A stretch of DNA of 64,000 nt from Rhodoferax sp. TH121 (GTDB taxonomy: Bacteria > Pseudomonadota > Gammaproteobacteria > Burkholderiales > Burkholderiaceae_C), in contig NZ_NOXW01000021.1 in NCBI RefSeq assembly GCF_002251855.1, positions 620,001 through 684,000 of the forward strand. Reading direction: 5' to 3'. The notes under the pieces are model-generated. The model ran no database searches. It saw only the letters and a list, made by a program, of their open reading frames with translations, and had not been told where the DNA came from. This document shows positions 1 to 7,789 of this stretch, piece after piece (position 1 is the stretch's first letter; each line of letters begins with the position of its first letter). A program made the position numbers and the translations under genes.

Positions 1-446
1 CGCAGCTGGTTGGCGCTGGCTACATCACGGCGCACGGCAATCGCCCAGGTGTTGTTGGCATTGGCCGGCTCCAGCCAGACGATTTTGTTCTTCTCCAGGT
101 CCATTTTCTTGGCCAGCTCGTAGCCCGCGCGCAGGCTCTTCCAGGCCTTGTTGCCCTCGTCGCCCAGCATGAATGCACCGTTGCCGGTGTACTCGGGGTA
201 GAGGTCAATCTCGCCGGCCAGCAGCGCCGTGCGCACCACCTTGGTATTGCCCAGCGCCACTTTGTTCTCGGTCTTGATGCCCTTGGCCTCCAGCGCCAGC
301 ACGATGATGTTGCCCAGCAGCTTGCCTTCGGTGTCGATCTTGGAGCCCACGCGCACAGGGCCTTGGGCCTGGGCGGCCCAGCTGGCCAGCAGGCTGGCAG
401 CCAGCACCAGCAGGTGGCGACGCATGAAGAGGTGGGAGGTGAACAT
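1..446 (-). CDS. glycine betaine/quaternary-amine ABC transporter substrate-binding protein, N-terminal part
   Basis: Only the first 148 codons are visible; the gene runs off the left edge. The translation starts MFTSHLFMRRHLLVLAAS, a signal peptide with an Arg pair, a hydrophobic core and a likely AQA cleavage site near residue 27. The mature part begins VRVGSKIDTEGKLLGNII and contains EIDLYPEYTGNGAFML, both typical of OpuAC/YehZ-type osmoprotectant-binding proteins. I chose the ATG at 446 because GAAAGG lies 8 bases upstream; the in-frame ATG at 425 has no such site. It would act in the periplasm, delivering a quaternary amine to an ABC permease. Family is confident; the exact ligand is inference. 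Confidence 0.8.
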   Translation of the reverse strand, partial: MFTSHLFMRRHLLVLAASLLASWAAQAQGPVRVGSKIDTEGKLLGNIIVLALEAKGIKTENKVALGNTKVVRTALLAGEIDLYPEYTGNGAFMLGDEGNKAWKSLRAGYELAKKMDLEKNKIVWLEPANANNTWAIAVRRDVASANQL

Positions 447-574
447 GGCAGGGCCTTTCAAGTGTGGGCACAGGATAAGCGAAAGCGGATGGCCCCGGTA
501 GGCCCCGGACGGCGGCGCTGTGGTGAAAGCTGTGATGCAATGGCAGCCCCTGCATGCAACATCTGGAGCCCGCC

Positions 575-856
575 ATGAAAGCGATTTGGAACGGTACCGT
601 AATAGCCGAAAGCAATGACACCGTGCTGGTGGAAGGCAGCCACTACTTCCCCGCCAGTGCCCTGAACCGCGACTATGTGCAGTTCAGCAACCACAAGACC
701 AGCTGCGCCTGGAAAGGCCAAGCAAGCTATTACTCGCTGCTGGTGAATGGCGAGATGAACATCGACGCCGTCTGGTACTACGCCGATCCCAAACCCGAAG
801 CTGAGATGGTGCGCGACCGCGTAGCCTTCTGGAAGGGCGTGCAGGTCACGGCCTGA
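575..856 (+). CDS. DUF427 domain-containing protein
   Basis: A 93-residue protein starting MKAIWNGTVIAESNDT. It shows the DUF427 pattern: an N-terminal W-x-G-x-x-[IL]A segment, the central ..NHKTSCAWKGQASYYS stretch and a tail with AVWYYADPKPEA. DUF427 proteins are small beta-rich cytoplasmic proteins of unknown biochemical role. The ATG at 575 has GGAG 6 bases upstream and matches the usual family start, so the earlier ATG at 554 is unlikely. It is divergent from the transporter gene on its left and is followed by another small gene. Confidence 0.8.
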   Translation: MKAIWNGTVIAESNDTVLVEGSHYFPASALNRDYVQFSNHKTSCAWKGQASYYSLLVNGEMNIDAVWYYADPKPEAEMVRDRVAFWKGVQVTA

Positions 857-898
857 GCCATGCGTTGACCACACCAAAAATTTGATGGGAGAACCGCT

Positions 899-1201
899 AT
901 GACAGACCAAGACACCCCCCACAACGGAGACTTTGCATCGCTCCTGGAGGCAAAGGCCAAAAATATGCCATCAGCGGCGGCCTCTGCCAGAGGCCCTGCT
1001 GGCGCCCCACCGGCTGCGGAGCCCTTCACACAGCGGCGCCAGACGATCGATGACGTACTGGTGCACGGCGAAGAACCCAGCGAAGAATTTTTGCAAGAGT
1101 GGAACGAGCTGAACAACCTGCCAGAAGTGTCCGACGAAGAGCTGGCGCAGCAGGCACTGAACGCCCCTGGGGCCGATGGCGACGTAAATACGCCTGAGTG
1201 A
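899..1201 (+). CDS. small acidic hypothetical protein
   Basis: A 100-residue protein rich in Glu, Asp and Ala, starting MTDQDTPHNGDFASLLEAKA. The C-terminal half (DDVLVHGEEPSEEFLQEWNELN) looks structured and strongly acidic; the middle is Ala/Pro-rich and probably disordered. There is no signal peptide or membrane segment. GGGAG lies about 6 bases before the ATG. I recognise no domain and assign no function. High-GC third positions and a sensible ribosome-binding site support it as a real gene. Confidence 0.6.
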   Translation: MTDQDTPHNGDFASLLEAKAKNMPSAAASARGPAGAPPAAEPFTQRRQTIDDVLVHGEEPSEEFLQEWNELNNLPEVSDEELAQQALNAPGADGDVNTPE

Positions 1202-1228
1202 GGCCTGGTTGCTGATGGCAACGGCGTT

Positions 1229-1244
1229 GTAGGAAATCGCCTAC
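1229..1244. promoter_or_regulatory. short dyad upstream of the glycine-zipper gene
   Basis: GTAGG and CCTAC are separated by six bases (aaatcg), about 90 bases upstream of the start of the next gene. It could be an operator or part of the leader. This is a visible inverted repeat only; no binding protein can be named. Confidence 0.3.
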
Positions 1245-1334
1245 GTCAAGTCGAGATGATGTCCTCTGGTGGTGGCCGCACAGGCCAGCCAAACTGGCGT
1301 TGAGATTGTTTCAATCGTCACAGAAGGACACTTT

Positions 1335-1814
1335 ATGAACTCGTACCCCATTCAGACCAAACCAACCATCATTCCCCGCCTGCACCCCCTGGTGGCGCTT
1401 GCTGCCGGTTCGGTGGTGCTGGTGAGCCTGCTGGGCGCCGCTGCCATCACGGGCATTCTTCCCAACTCCAATGCCAAGGCGGCGTCCGATGGTGTTGCCA
1501 TCAGTGCCCCGGTAGAGGTGTCTACCCCTGCTGCAAAAAACACCGTGCAAAAGGCCGCCAGCCAGAAGCAATCCGCGCCAAAGTCCTCCACCCCAGTAGC
1601 AGCAAACACCAACACCCCTGCGCAACCCGCTGCATCGCCTGCCGCTCCGGCAGAGAAAAACAGCGTCGTTGGCATCGGTGTGGGTGCCCTTGTGGGCGGC
1701 GCACTGGGCAGCCAGATTGGCAGTGGTGATGGCAAGACCCTGGCAACCATCGCAGGTGCTGTGGGCGGTGGCTACATTGGCAATGAAATTGCCAAGAAGA
1801 ACGCGGCCCCCTGA
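1335..1814 (+). CDS. glycine-zipper 2TM domain protein
   Basis: A 159-residue protein. Residues about 16-42 form one hydrophobic segment (membrane anchor or uncleaved signal). A long Ala/Pro/Ser/Thr/Lys-rich linker follows, then a C-terminal glycine zipper, VVGIGVGALVGGALGSQIG plus AGAVGGGYIGNEIAKK. This is the arrangement of Rick_17kDa/SlyB-like envelope proteins. The ATG at 1335 is preceded by AGAAGGA. Such proteins are associated with the outer membrane or periplasm and envelope stress; the precise role here is unknown. Confidence 0.8.
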   Translation: MNSYPIQTKPTIIPRLHPLVALAAGSVVLVSLLGAAAITGILPNSNAKAASDGVAISAPVEVSTPAAKNTVQKAASQKQSAPKSSTPVAANTNTPAQPAASPAAPAEKNSVVGIGVGALVGGALGSQIGSGDGKTLATIAGAVGGGYIGNEIAKKNAAP

Positions 1815-1837
1815 GCTTCGCCCCGTCCCCTAACCAA

Positions 1838-1870
1838 ACAGGCCTTCGGCGTCATGCGCTGGAGGCCTGT
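1838..1870. terminator. weak bidirectional hairpin between convergent genes
   Basis: ACAGGCCT and AGGCCTGT form an 8-bp perfect stem with a 17-base loop, between the end of the glycine-zipper gene and the end of the DUF2007 gene. Reading on the minus strand, the stem is followed by a T-rich TTTGGTT; on the plus strand there is no real T-run. Confidence 0.45.
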
Positions 1871-1895
1871 TGGCGTTGTGCTGCTGCCAAATTGG

Positions 1896-2198
1896 CTACC
1901 GGGGCATCCACGCGCCGCAGCTCCAGCACTGCTCAAACCCACCTTCCACCAGCTCGCCACATGCACACAACCACCGCCGCTGAGGTACATGCTGCAAGTG
2001 GTGCAGAAGCTCCCGGGCAGCAGCTTCCTGCTCCGGGTGGCGAATCCACACCTCTGGCAGGCATTGGTCGGGTGGCAGTTCACCCGCCGCACTGCCCAGA
2101 AATTGCCGCTGCACACTGGCTTCAATCCCCTCCGCCTGGAGCGCGTCTGCCCACAGCGTTGCAATTTGCAGATTGGGAGCTTGGGTCAGCCGTGGCAT
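1896..2198 (-). CDS. DUF2007 domain protein with C-terminal zinc ribbon
   Basis: A 100-residue protein. The N-terminal part (APNLQIATLWADALQAEGIEASV) is the DUF2007 fold, also described as a putative signal-transducing domain related to PII/ACT-like folds. It continues LPEVWIRHPEQEAAARELL, and the C-terminus carries a compact zinc-binding pattern, CACGE...CWSCGAW. No membrane segment. It lies in the same direction as, and downstream of, the dehydratase gene, separated from it by repeat copy A. Function is unknown beyond the domain. Confidence 0.8.
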   Translation of the reverse strand: MPRLTQAPNLQIATLWADALQAEGIEASVQRQFLGSAAGELPPDQCLPEVWIRHPEQEAAARELLHHLQHVPQRRWLCACGELVEGGFEQCWSCGAWMPR

Positions 2199-2218
2199 GG
2201 ATATCGGGAATTATGGGT

Positions 2219-2237
2219 AAAAAGTGCCTCTAGGCAC
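2219..2237 (-). terminator. terminator formed by the end of repeat copy A
   Basis: On the minus strand GTGCC-TAGA-GGCAC is followed by TTTTT. It lies downstream of the dehydratase gene. The stem is made from the GCCTCTAGGC end of the interspersed repeat. Confidence 0.55.
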
Positions 2238-2274
2238 CGTGGAATATGCGCGAGCAGCTACTGTTTTTATAGTA
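2226..2274 (+). repeat. interspersed ~50-bp repeat, copy A
   Basis: GCCTCTAG end, ATGCGCGAGCAGCT block, then TACT...AGTA hairpin. It is intergenic, between the dehydratase and DUF2007 genes. Confidence 0.8.
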
Positions 2275-2297
2275 AACAGCTTGCGCAAAATCCGCTT

Positions 2298-3221
2298 TCA
2301 GGCGCCTCGCCACTGGCGAATTTGCTCCAGCGTGGCAGTAGCGCCGCCGCACACGATGAACAGCACATTGCGGTAGGGTGCCAGCGCGGGGTGCGCCTCG
2401 TAGGCCAGCGCCAGGCTGGCACCGCAGGCTGGTTCCACCAGCACACGGTGGTCCGTCAAGAAGAGCTCGCAAGCCTCCAGCGCACTCGCGTCGGACACCA
2501 GCACACTCTGCACCGGACGCTGCTGTGTCCACTGGAAAGCCTGCTCGCACACACGCTTGGCCCCGAGTGAACTGGCAACGCTGGTGATGGCGTCCAGCGC
2601 GACCGTCTGCCCGGCCTGCATGGCCGCGTGCAGCGACGCGGCGCCCTCCGTTTCCACCGCAATGATGGGCACTTGCCCCCAGTCATTGCGCTCCATACCC
2701 TCGGCCACGCCAGAGAGCAAGCCGCCGCCGCCCACCGACAACACCACCGCATCGGGCATCAAGCCCGCCTGCGCCACCTCGTCCACCATGCTGGCGTGGC
2801 CTGCCCACAGGAGCGGGTCGTCAAACGGATGCAAAAACGCGTCGTCTGGCCCCACCAGGGAGAGGGCCATCTCATTAGCCTCTTGCCACGACGCGCCATG
2901 CACGATCACATCGGCGTCCTCCAACCGCAGCAGCTCTTGCGCCCGCGCCGTGGTGGTCTGTGGCACCACCACCGTCACGGGGATGTCCATCACCCGCCCC
3001 GCATACGCCACCGCCATGCCCGCGTTGCCGCCGGACGACGACACAAACCGCTTGGCCCCACGCTGCGCATGGATCTGGCAGGCGTGGCCAATGCCGCGAA
3101 TCTTGAAGCTGCCGGGCGGTTGCAGAGCTTCCATCTTGAGCCAGACAGTGCGCTGTGCGGCGAGGCTGAGGGCGCGGGATTCCAGAGTTGGGGTTTGTAG
3201 GTGGAGGGGTGTTTTCGTCAT
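2298..3221 (-). CDS. PLP-dependent serine/threonine dehydratase-like enzyme
   Basis: A 307-residue fold-type II PLP enzyme. The cofactor lysine lies in PPGSFKIRGIG (about residue 40), the substrate/phosphate loops are SSSGGNAGMAVAYA and the Gly-rich SVGGGGLLSGVA, and the C-terminus ends near VCGGATATLEQI. Length and layout match single-domain L-serine dehydratases (eukaryotic SDH type), which deaminate L-serine or L-threonine to pyruvate or 2-oxobutyrate. There is no C-terminal regulatory ACT domain, so it is catabolic rather than biosynthetic IlvA. Substrate preference is inference. It is transcribed towards the DUF2007 gene. Confidence 0.85.
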   Translation of the reverse strand: MTKTPLHLQTPTLESRALSLAAQRTVWLKMEALQPPGSFKIRGIGHACQIHAQRGAKRFVSSSGGNAGMAVAYAGRVMDIPVTVVVPQTTTARAQELLRLEDADVIVHGASWQEANEMALSLVGPDDAFLHPFDDPLLWAGHASMVDEVAQAGLMPDAVVLSVGGGGLLSGVAEGMERNDWGQVPIIAVETEGAASLHAAMQAGQTVALDAITSVASSLGAKRVCEQAFQWTQQRPVQSVLVSDASALEACELFLTDHRVLVEPACGASLALAYEAHPALAPYRNVLFIVCGGATATLEQIRQWRGA

Positions 3222-3305
3222 GGAGGAGAGGTTAACGCACGGTCATATACTGCTGCCAAAGCAAGTAGAAACAACCACTAAGCTGCTGCTTGGGAGGCGC
3301 GCATC

Positions 3306-3371
3306 ATGACAAACGAGCTGCGTTGTTTCGCATTTCTGCGGTCAATATCAATTTTCACTAAAGAGGTCTAG
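3306..3371 (+). CDS. possible 21-residue upstream ORF
   Basis: MTNELRCFAFLRSISIFTKEV, preceded by GGGAGG at 8-base spacing and ending 3 bases before the next start codon, so translational coupling with the downstream membrane-protein gene is possible. It shares that gene's AT-richer composition. It is too short to judge by homology. Confidence 0.3.
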   Translation: MTNELRCFAFLRSISIFTKEV

Positions 3372-3374
3372 CGG

Positions 3375-4031
3375 ATGATTTCCAGAAGGCACCTAGTTTT
3401 CATCGCTCTTGCTTCGTTCGTATGCATTTTTATAGCTGCGGCAACCGCAGCAAATGGCGATTACAAGGCAATAGCCTACGATCTAAGTGTTGGTTTCATC
3501 GTAAGCGCGATTTTCTATTGGATGGTTGTCTATCTCCCCGAAAGCAACCGTAAGAAAATAATTCATTCTGGACTCAATGAGCAATACGATAGTTTTAGAA
3601 GATCTTGCATAAGCAATTTTCTAATCCTGAGTAGCTCTCAAAGCTATCCGCACAATGACGCGCTTTTGGATCAAGAAGAATTTAAGCGTTACTTCAAAAA
3701 CAAAAATGAAAAAGGTGAAAACCGGTGGGATGCCGTTGCCAACGGTATACAAGAGAATGAGTTCTATCTCAGAGAGATCGTTTATGAGTTGCGAATGCTC
3801 AACGATGAGATAAGGTTTGTTAGGTCAACGCTGAACATAAAGGACGTAGAGGTGTACGACTTTCTGGGGCGACTTTCAAGGGAAATTGCTCGCATGGAGT
3901 CCACCACTCAAGATTACGACGAAATAAAGTCATTCTGTCGGTTTTTATGGAGGATATTCACTGGGTGGAACTGGGTGAGCGGTTATAGCAAATCCAATCT
4001 TATTCAAGAGATGTTAGGAAGAGCAAAGTGA
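3375..4031 (+). CDS. hypothetical membrane protein (low-GC island)
   Basis: A 218-residue protein with two N-terminal hydrophobic segments (about residues 7-26 and 35-54) and a long hydrophilic, charged C-terminal part that is probably cytoplasmic. The C-terminal part (FYLREIVYELRMLNDEIRFV) looks helical and may form a coiled coil. Codon use is clearly AT-richer than every neighbour, with many AAA, ATT and TTT codons, suggesting horizontal acquisition. AGAGGT lies 8 bases before the ATG. I recognise no family. Its pairing with another small membrane-anchored protein just downstream suggests the two act together, possibly as an accessory or defence-type cassette, but that is speculation. Confidence 0.65.
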   Translation: MISRRHLVFIALASFVCIFIAAATAANGDYKAIAYDLSVGFIVSAIFYWMVVYLPESNRKKIIHSGLNEQYDSFRRSCISNFLILSSSQSYPHNDALLDQEEFKRYFKNKNEKGENRWDAVANGIQENEFYLREIVYELRMLNDEIRFVRSTLNIKDVEVYDFLGRLSREIARMESTTQDYDEIKSFCRFLWRIFTGWNWVSGYSKSNLIQEMLGRAK

Positions 4032-4107
4032 AACATCACGCTTTGTTCAGCTGCGATCGCCGCCGGACTTCCCCTTACCTCCAACGTTTGGAATCAAAAC
4101 GACATCT

Positions 4108-4572
4108 ATGCCACAATTGAACTGCTTCGACTGGAATGCGGTATCGGCAATTGCTAACGCAGTAACTGCAGCTGGACTCTTTCTTGCTCTGTGGCAACTG
4201 AGACTTACGAAGTCTGTTGCTCAACTTCAGTTCGAAGATTCGCTTGCCAAGGAGTACCGAGACCTAGCAGCTCGAATCCCTACAAAAGCCTTCTACGGAA
4301 CCTCTCTATCTGAGGCCGAGCACAAGCAATCACGAGACGAGTTCTTTAGGTACATAGACCTATCGAATGAGCAGGTCGCATTGCGAAAGCGCAACCGCAT
4401 CAGCAAGAAGGTATGGACTAGCTGGTGTGCAGGCATTGAGTACAACCTTAATCTCCCGGCCTTTCGCAAGGCGTGGGAAGAAATTAAGGAACGAACCAGC
4501 AGCTTCGAGGAACTCCGTCTGCTTGAAAACCAGAAGTTTGAAACTGATCCAAGGTGCTGGCGTGATGCCTAA
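4108..4572 (+). CDS. hypothetical N-terminally anchored protein (low-GC island)
   Basis: A 154-residue protein with one N-terminal membrane segment (about residues 12-29, AIANAVTAAGLFLALW), followed by a soluble helical domain with many charged and aromatic residues. The layout resembles DUF4760-like small membrane-anchored proteins, but I cannot confirm the match. It has the same AT-richer composition as the gene 76 bases upstream. No clear Shine-Dalgarno sequence precedes the ATG, so the start is less certain. Function unknown. Confidence 0.6.
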   Translation: MPQLNCFDWNAVSAIANAVTAAGLFLALWQLRLTKSVAQLQFEDSLAKEYRDLAARIPTKAFYGTSLSEAEHKQSRDEFFRYIDLSNEQVALRKRNRISKKVWTSWCAGIEYNLNLPAFRKAWEEIKERTSSFEELRLLENQKFETDPRCWRDA

Positions 4573-4609
4573 GTCAAACGTTGACATTCTTTTATTCCCA
4601 CGCTTCGGT

Positions 4610-4870
4610 CTAACACTGCATCAGCCTCTTTACCGCTCCCCGCGCTTCCGAGCGTAGCGCCCACACATCCACCCCCCGCAGCACATCGTTCTCGACAACT
4701 TGCTGCCCATTCACCCACAACCCCTTGAGCGCAGGCCGCCCTCCGCTGGCCACCGGGCCCACGGCCACGTCGTGCAAGCCAAAGGAGCGCGGGTCGACCA
4801 GCGCGTAGATGACTATGTCGGCGGCCTTGCCAGGGGCCTTCCGTCCAAGCCCACGGCCACGTATTGCCAA
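4610..4870 (-). pseudogene. C-terminal remnant of an 8-oxoguanine deaminase-like amidohydrolase
   Basis: On the minus strand, GKAADIVIYALVDPRSFGLH and the following VGPVASGGRPAL...VNGQQVVENDV...LRSEARGAVKRLMQ match the last ~85 residues of 8-oxoguanine deaminase/hydroxyatrazine-hydrolase-type amidohydrolases, which are normally about 450 residues long. The N-terminal catalytic barrel with its metal ligands is absent: upstream, the sequence becomes the 5' region of the chemoreceptor gene. The remnant therefore cannot be an active enzyme. It lies immediately next to the low-GC island, so the loss probably accompanied insertion or deletion there. Confidence 0.7.
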
Positions 4871-4973
4871 GACTTGTAGATCCCCGCATACTGTATTGGC
4901 ACACGCTCGCAGAAGCGTTTTGAGGCAGAGGCGTTGGAAATCAAACGTTTTCGGTTTCAACAGGGAGATACAT

Positions 4974-6548
4974 ATGAAGTTGCTGAAAAACCGCTCCATC
5001 GCGACACGTATGCGCTTGGGCTTTGGTCTACTCATACTGGTGAGTATTGCGGTGGCCCTGTTCGGGCGCCTGGCCCTTGAACAGGTGGGTGGCCAGGTGC
5101 GCGCACTCACGGAACACAACCTGGTGGTGGTGACCGTGCTGTCCAACATCAAAGACAACGTCAACCTCACTGCCCGTGCCGCCCGCAACATTGCATTGCA
5201 GACCGATCCTCAGGGGAAGTTAGTCGAAAAAAACGTCATCGACGGTAACCGAGCCTCCACACGCGCCTTGCTCAAACAGTTGGAAGATTTGCTGACGCTT
5301 CCTGAAGAACAAGCCAAGTTCAAGGAAGTGTCCATCAAGCGCTTGGCGTATGCCGCCAAGTTGGACCAATCGGTAAAGCTGGGACTGGAAGGCAATAACG
5401 AGGCTGCACGTGACTTGCTGGTGGGCGAGGTGACGCAGCTGCAAAAATCGTATTTCACGGAGCTTGATGATCTGATTGCCTGGCAGCGGGAGCGCATGGA
5501 GACCGCGCGCAAAACAACGGATGGCACCGTACGCCAAGCGGGCTATGCCATGCTGGCGCTTTTGGGGGTGGCCATGGTGTCGGGCGGGTTGATTGCCAAC
5601 TGGACTGCGCGCAGTGTCACGCGGCCACTATTGGCCGCGGTGCACGTGACCCAGCGCATTGCCGAGGGCGACCTGAGCACCCATGTGGAACCCGAAGCTA
5701 AAGATGAAGTGGGGCGATTGATGGATTCCCTCAAGCAAATGCAGGAGTCGCTGCGCAACCTGGTGGGCATGGTACGCAGCAGCAGTGACGCGGTGGCATT
5801 GGGGGCTTCCGAGATCGCGGCCAGCAACAGCGATATGTCGCACCGCACCGAGCAACAGGCCGCCAGCCTGGAGGAAACTGCCGCCGCCATGGAGCAAATC
5901 TCCACCATGGTGCGCAGCAGCGAAACCCTGGCCCAGGAGGCCAATGACTGTGCCAACGCCGCCAATGGCGCCGCACAGCGGGGGGGCGATGTGGTGAGCC
6001 AGGTGGTGAGCACCATGTCGCAGATCAACGTGGCGTCGCAACGCATTTCTGACATCGTGAGCGTGATTGACGGGATTGCTTTTCAGACCAACATCCTTGC
6101 GCTCAATGCTGCGGTGGAGGCCGCTCGCGCCGGGGAGCAGGGGCGCGGGTTTGCGGTGGTGGCGTCGGAGGTTCGCAGCCTGGCCCAACGCTCGGCGACT
6201 GCAGCGCGCGAGATCAAGACCCTGATCAGCAGCAACGTAGAAAAGGTGGATGCCGGTTCGCGCCTAGTGGAGACGGCGGGCACCAGCATGGTCGATATCC
6301 GGGACCAGGTGGGTCGGGTGGTGACCTTGATTGCCGAGTTGGGTGCCATGTCGTCCTCGCAGAGCAAGGACATCGTGCAGGTGAATCAGTCGGTGGCGGA
6401 TTTGGACCAGGCTACCCAGCAGAACTCTGCCATGGTGGAGGAGTCTGCCGCCGCGGCAGACAGCTTGAGCCAGCAAGCGCGCTTGTTGGTAGACGCCATC
6501 AGCGCTTTCCGGCTCCAGCCGAGCGAACGCACACTTGCCGTTGTTTAG
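4974..6548 (+). CDS. methyl-accepting chemotaxis protein
   Basis: A 524-residue chemoreceptor. TM1 is at about residues 13-35, then a periplasmic four-helix-bundle ligand domain (about 150 residues), TM2 at about 188-210, a HAMP domain, and a long cytoplasmic coiled coil. The conserved signalling tip (AFQTNILALNAAVEAARAGE) is at about residues 365-385. The periplasmic domain size and the layout match the Tar/Tsr-like 4HB_MCP class. The C-terminus (SERTLAVV) lacks the NWETF-type tethering pentapeptide. The start is at 4974, with AGGGA 6 bases upstream; the longer upstream reading frame overlaps the amidohydrolase remnant and is not used. The sensed ligand cannot be told from sequence. Confidence 0.92.
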   Translation: MKLLKNRSIATRMRLGFGLLILVSIAVALFGRLALEQVGGQVRALTEHNLVVVTVLSNIKDNVNLTARAARNIALQTDPQGKLVEKNVIDGNRASTRALLKQLEDLLTLPEEQAKFKEVSIKRLAYAAKLDQSVKLGLEGNNEAARDLLVGEVTQLQKSYFTELDDLIAWQRERMETARKTTDGTVRQAGYAMLALLGVAMVSGGLIANWTARSVTRPLLAAVHVTQRIAEGDLSTHVEPEAKDEVGRLMDSLKQMQESLRNLVGMVRSSSDAVALGASEIAASNSDMSHRTEQQAASLEETAAAMEQISTMVRSSETLAQEANDCANAANGAAQRGGDVVSQVVSTMSQINVASQRISDIVSVIDGIAFQTNILALNAAVEAARAGEQGRGFAVVASEVRSLAQRSATAAREIKTLISSNVEKVDAGSRLVETAGTSMVDIRDQVGRVVTLIAELGAMSSSQSKDIVQVNQSVADLDQATQQNSAMVEESAAAADSLSQQARLLVDAISAFRLQPSERTLAVV

Positions 6549-6625
6549 GCGGCTGCGGATGGAGAGGGCTGGAGGAAGGGATATGGCTCCATAAGTGTGC
6601 AGGGCGCGGCCGTTACGATTGGGGG

Positions 6626-7045
6626 ATGACTCCTTTCACCCGTCGCGTTGTCCAAGCCGCCCTTTACGAAAGCATCGCCATTGCTGTGGTTACGCCCACG
6701 TTGGCCCTGGCCTTCGCCCATCCTCCCGGTTCGGCGTTTGTGTTGTCGGCCGTTATGTCCAGCATTGCGCTGGCGTGGAACTACATTTTCAACAGCCTGT
6801 TTGAGCGCTGGGAGGCGCGCCAGACCGTGAAGGGCCGCTCGCCCAAGCGCCGCTTTGTGCACGGCTTGGGCTTCGAGGGCGGCTTGGCCATCATTCTGGC
6901 GCCGGTGATGGCGTATTGGCTGGACATCTCGTTGTGGGCTGCCTTTGTGGCGGACCTGGGCCTGCTGGCCTTCTTCTTCTTCTACACCGTGGGCTTTACG
7001 TGGGCGTTTGACCGCATCTTTGGGCTACCGCAGTCAGCCCAATAG
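6626..7045 (+). CDS. PACE family multidrug efflux protein (AceI-like)
   Basis: A 139-residue inner-membrane protein with four hydrophobic segments arranged as two tandem bacterial transmembrane pair (BTP) units. Each unit carries the family's signatures: RRVVQAALYESIAIAVVTP in the first, and GFEGGLAIILAPVMAYW in the second, which places a conserved Glu inside the membrane. SSIALAWNYIFNSLFERWE is also typical. The PACE family exports biocides such as chlorhexidine and short diamines by proton exchange. Substrate here is unknown. GGGGG directly precedes the ATG. It is a single-gene unit downstream of the chemoreceptor. Confidence 0.88.
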   Translation: MTPFTRRVVQAALYESIAIAVVTPTLALAFAHPPGSAFVLSAVMSSIALAWNYIFNSLFERWEARQTVKGRSPKRRFVHGLGFEGGLAIILAPVMAYWLDISLWAAFVADLGLLAFFFFYTVGFTWAFDRIFGLPQSAQ

Positions 7046-7065
7046 GTGAATTTTTAAGCGATTTT

Positions 7066-7114
7066 GGCCTCTGGCCCGCATGGATATTGCGCGAAAAGCT
7101 CCTGATTTGATAGC
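7066..7114 (+). repeat. interspersed ~50-bp repeat, copy B
   Basis: GCCTCTGG end, ATTGCGCGAAAAGCT block, then the CCTGATTTGATAGC tail. It lies between two convergent genes, and its right edge abuts the stop codon of the LysE gene (7118-7120). Confidence 0.8.
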
Positions 7115-7117
7115 GGT

Positions 7118-7774
7118 TTAGGCCGCAACCTTGTTTTTCAAGCGTAGCAAGCTCAGGCCCAGCAGCACAAACAAGCCGCCCGAAATGCGGTTGAACAAGC
7201 GCTGCTTGTGCGGGTTGGCCAACTGGCCCTTGAACAGGCGCGCTACCAGCACATAAAACAGATGCGAGAGCAGTGACATGGCCACAAAGGTGCAGGTGAG
7301 CACGGCCACCTGCTCAAACACGGGTGCATCCGCCGTAATGAACTGCGGAAACAGGGCAGAGAAGAACAGGATGGCCTTGGGGTTGGTGAGCGCCACGCCC
7401 ATGCCCTGGCCGTAGAGCCGGCGGGTGATGGCTTTGCCGGCCGGTGTGCCAGCCTCTGCGCTGGCCGAAGCCGCCGCGGCAAACGATACCGTCCGGCTGC
7501 GCCACTGACGGATGCCCAGGTAGACCAAATACAGCGCGCCCACCACCTTGAGCACGGTAAACGCCAGTGCCGATACGGCCAGGATGGCCCCCATGCCCGC
7601 CATGGCCACGCACGAGATGATGAACAGGCCCGTAGCATTGCCCAGCGAGCTGGCCACCCAGTCACGTTTGCCGTGCGCCATGGCGTTGGAGATTGCCAGC
7701 AGCACGCCAGGCCCAGGGCTGAAGGTGACCAGAAACGCAACGCCACAGAAAACGAGCCAGTTGGAGAGGTGCAT
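7118..7774 (-). CDS. LysE family translocator
   Basis: A 218-residue inner-membrane protein with about six hydrophobic segments. The N-terminus carries the family motif FSPGPGVLLAISNAMAHGKR, and GLFIISCVAMAGMGAIL and KVVGALYLVYLGIRQWRS are also typical of LysE/RhtB exporters of amino acids. It lies 15 bases downstream of the AraC regulator on the same strand, so the two are probably co-transcribed and the exporter may be a target of that regulator. The substrate is not predictable from sequence. The stop codon is at the edge of repeat copy B. Confidence 0.88.
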   Translation of the reverse strand: MHLSNWLVFCGVAFLVTFSPGPGVLLAISNAMAHGKRDWVASSLGNATGLFIISCVAMAGMGAILAVSALAFTVLKVVGALYLVYLGIRQWRSRTVSFAAAASASAEAGTPAGKAITRRLYGQGMGVALTNPKAILFFSALFPQFITADAPVFEQVAVLTCTFVAMSLLSHLFYVLVARLFKGQLANPHKQRLFNRISGGLFVLLGLSLLRLKNKVAA

Positions 7775-7789
7775 GAAATTCCTTGGGGG

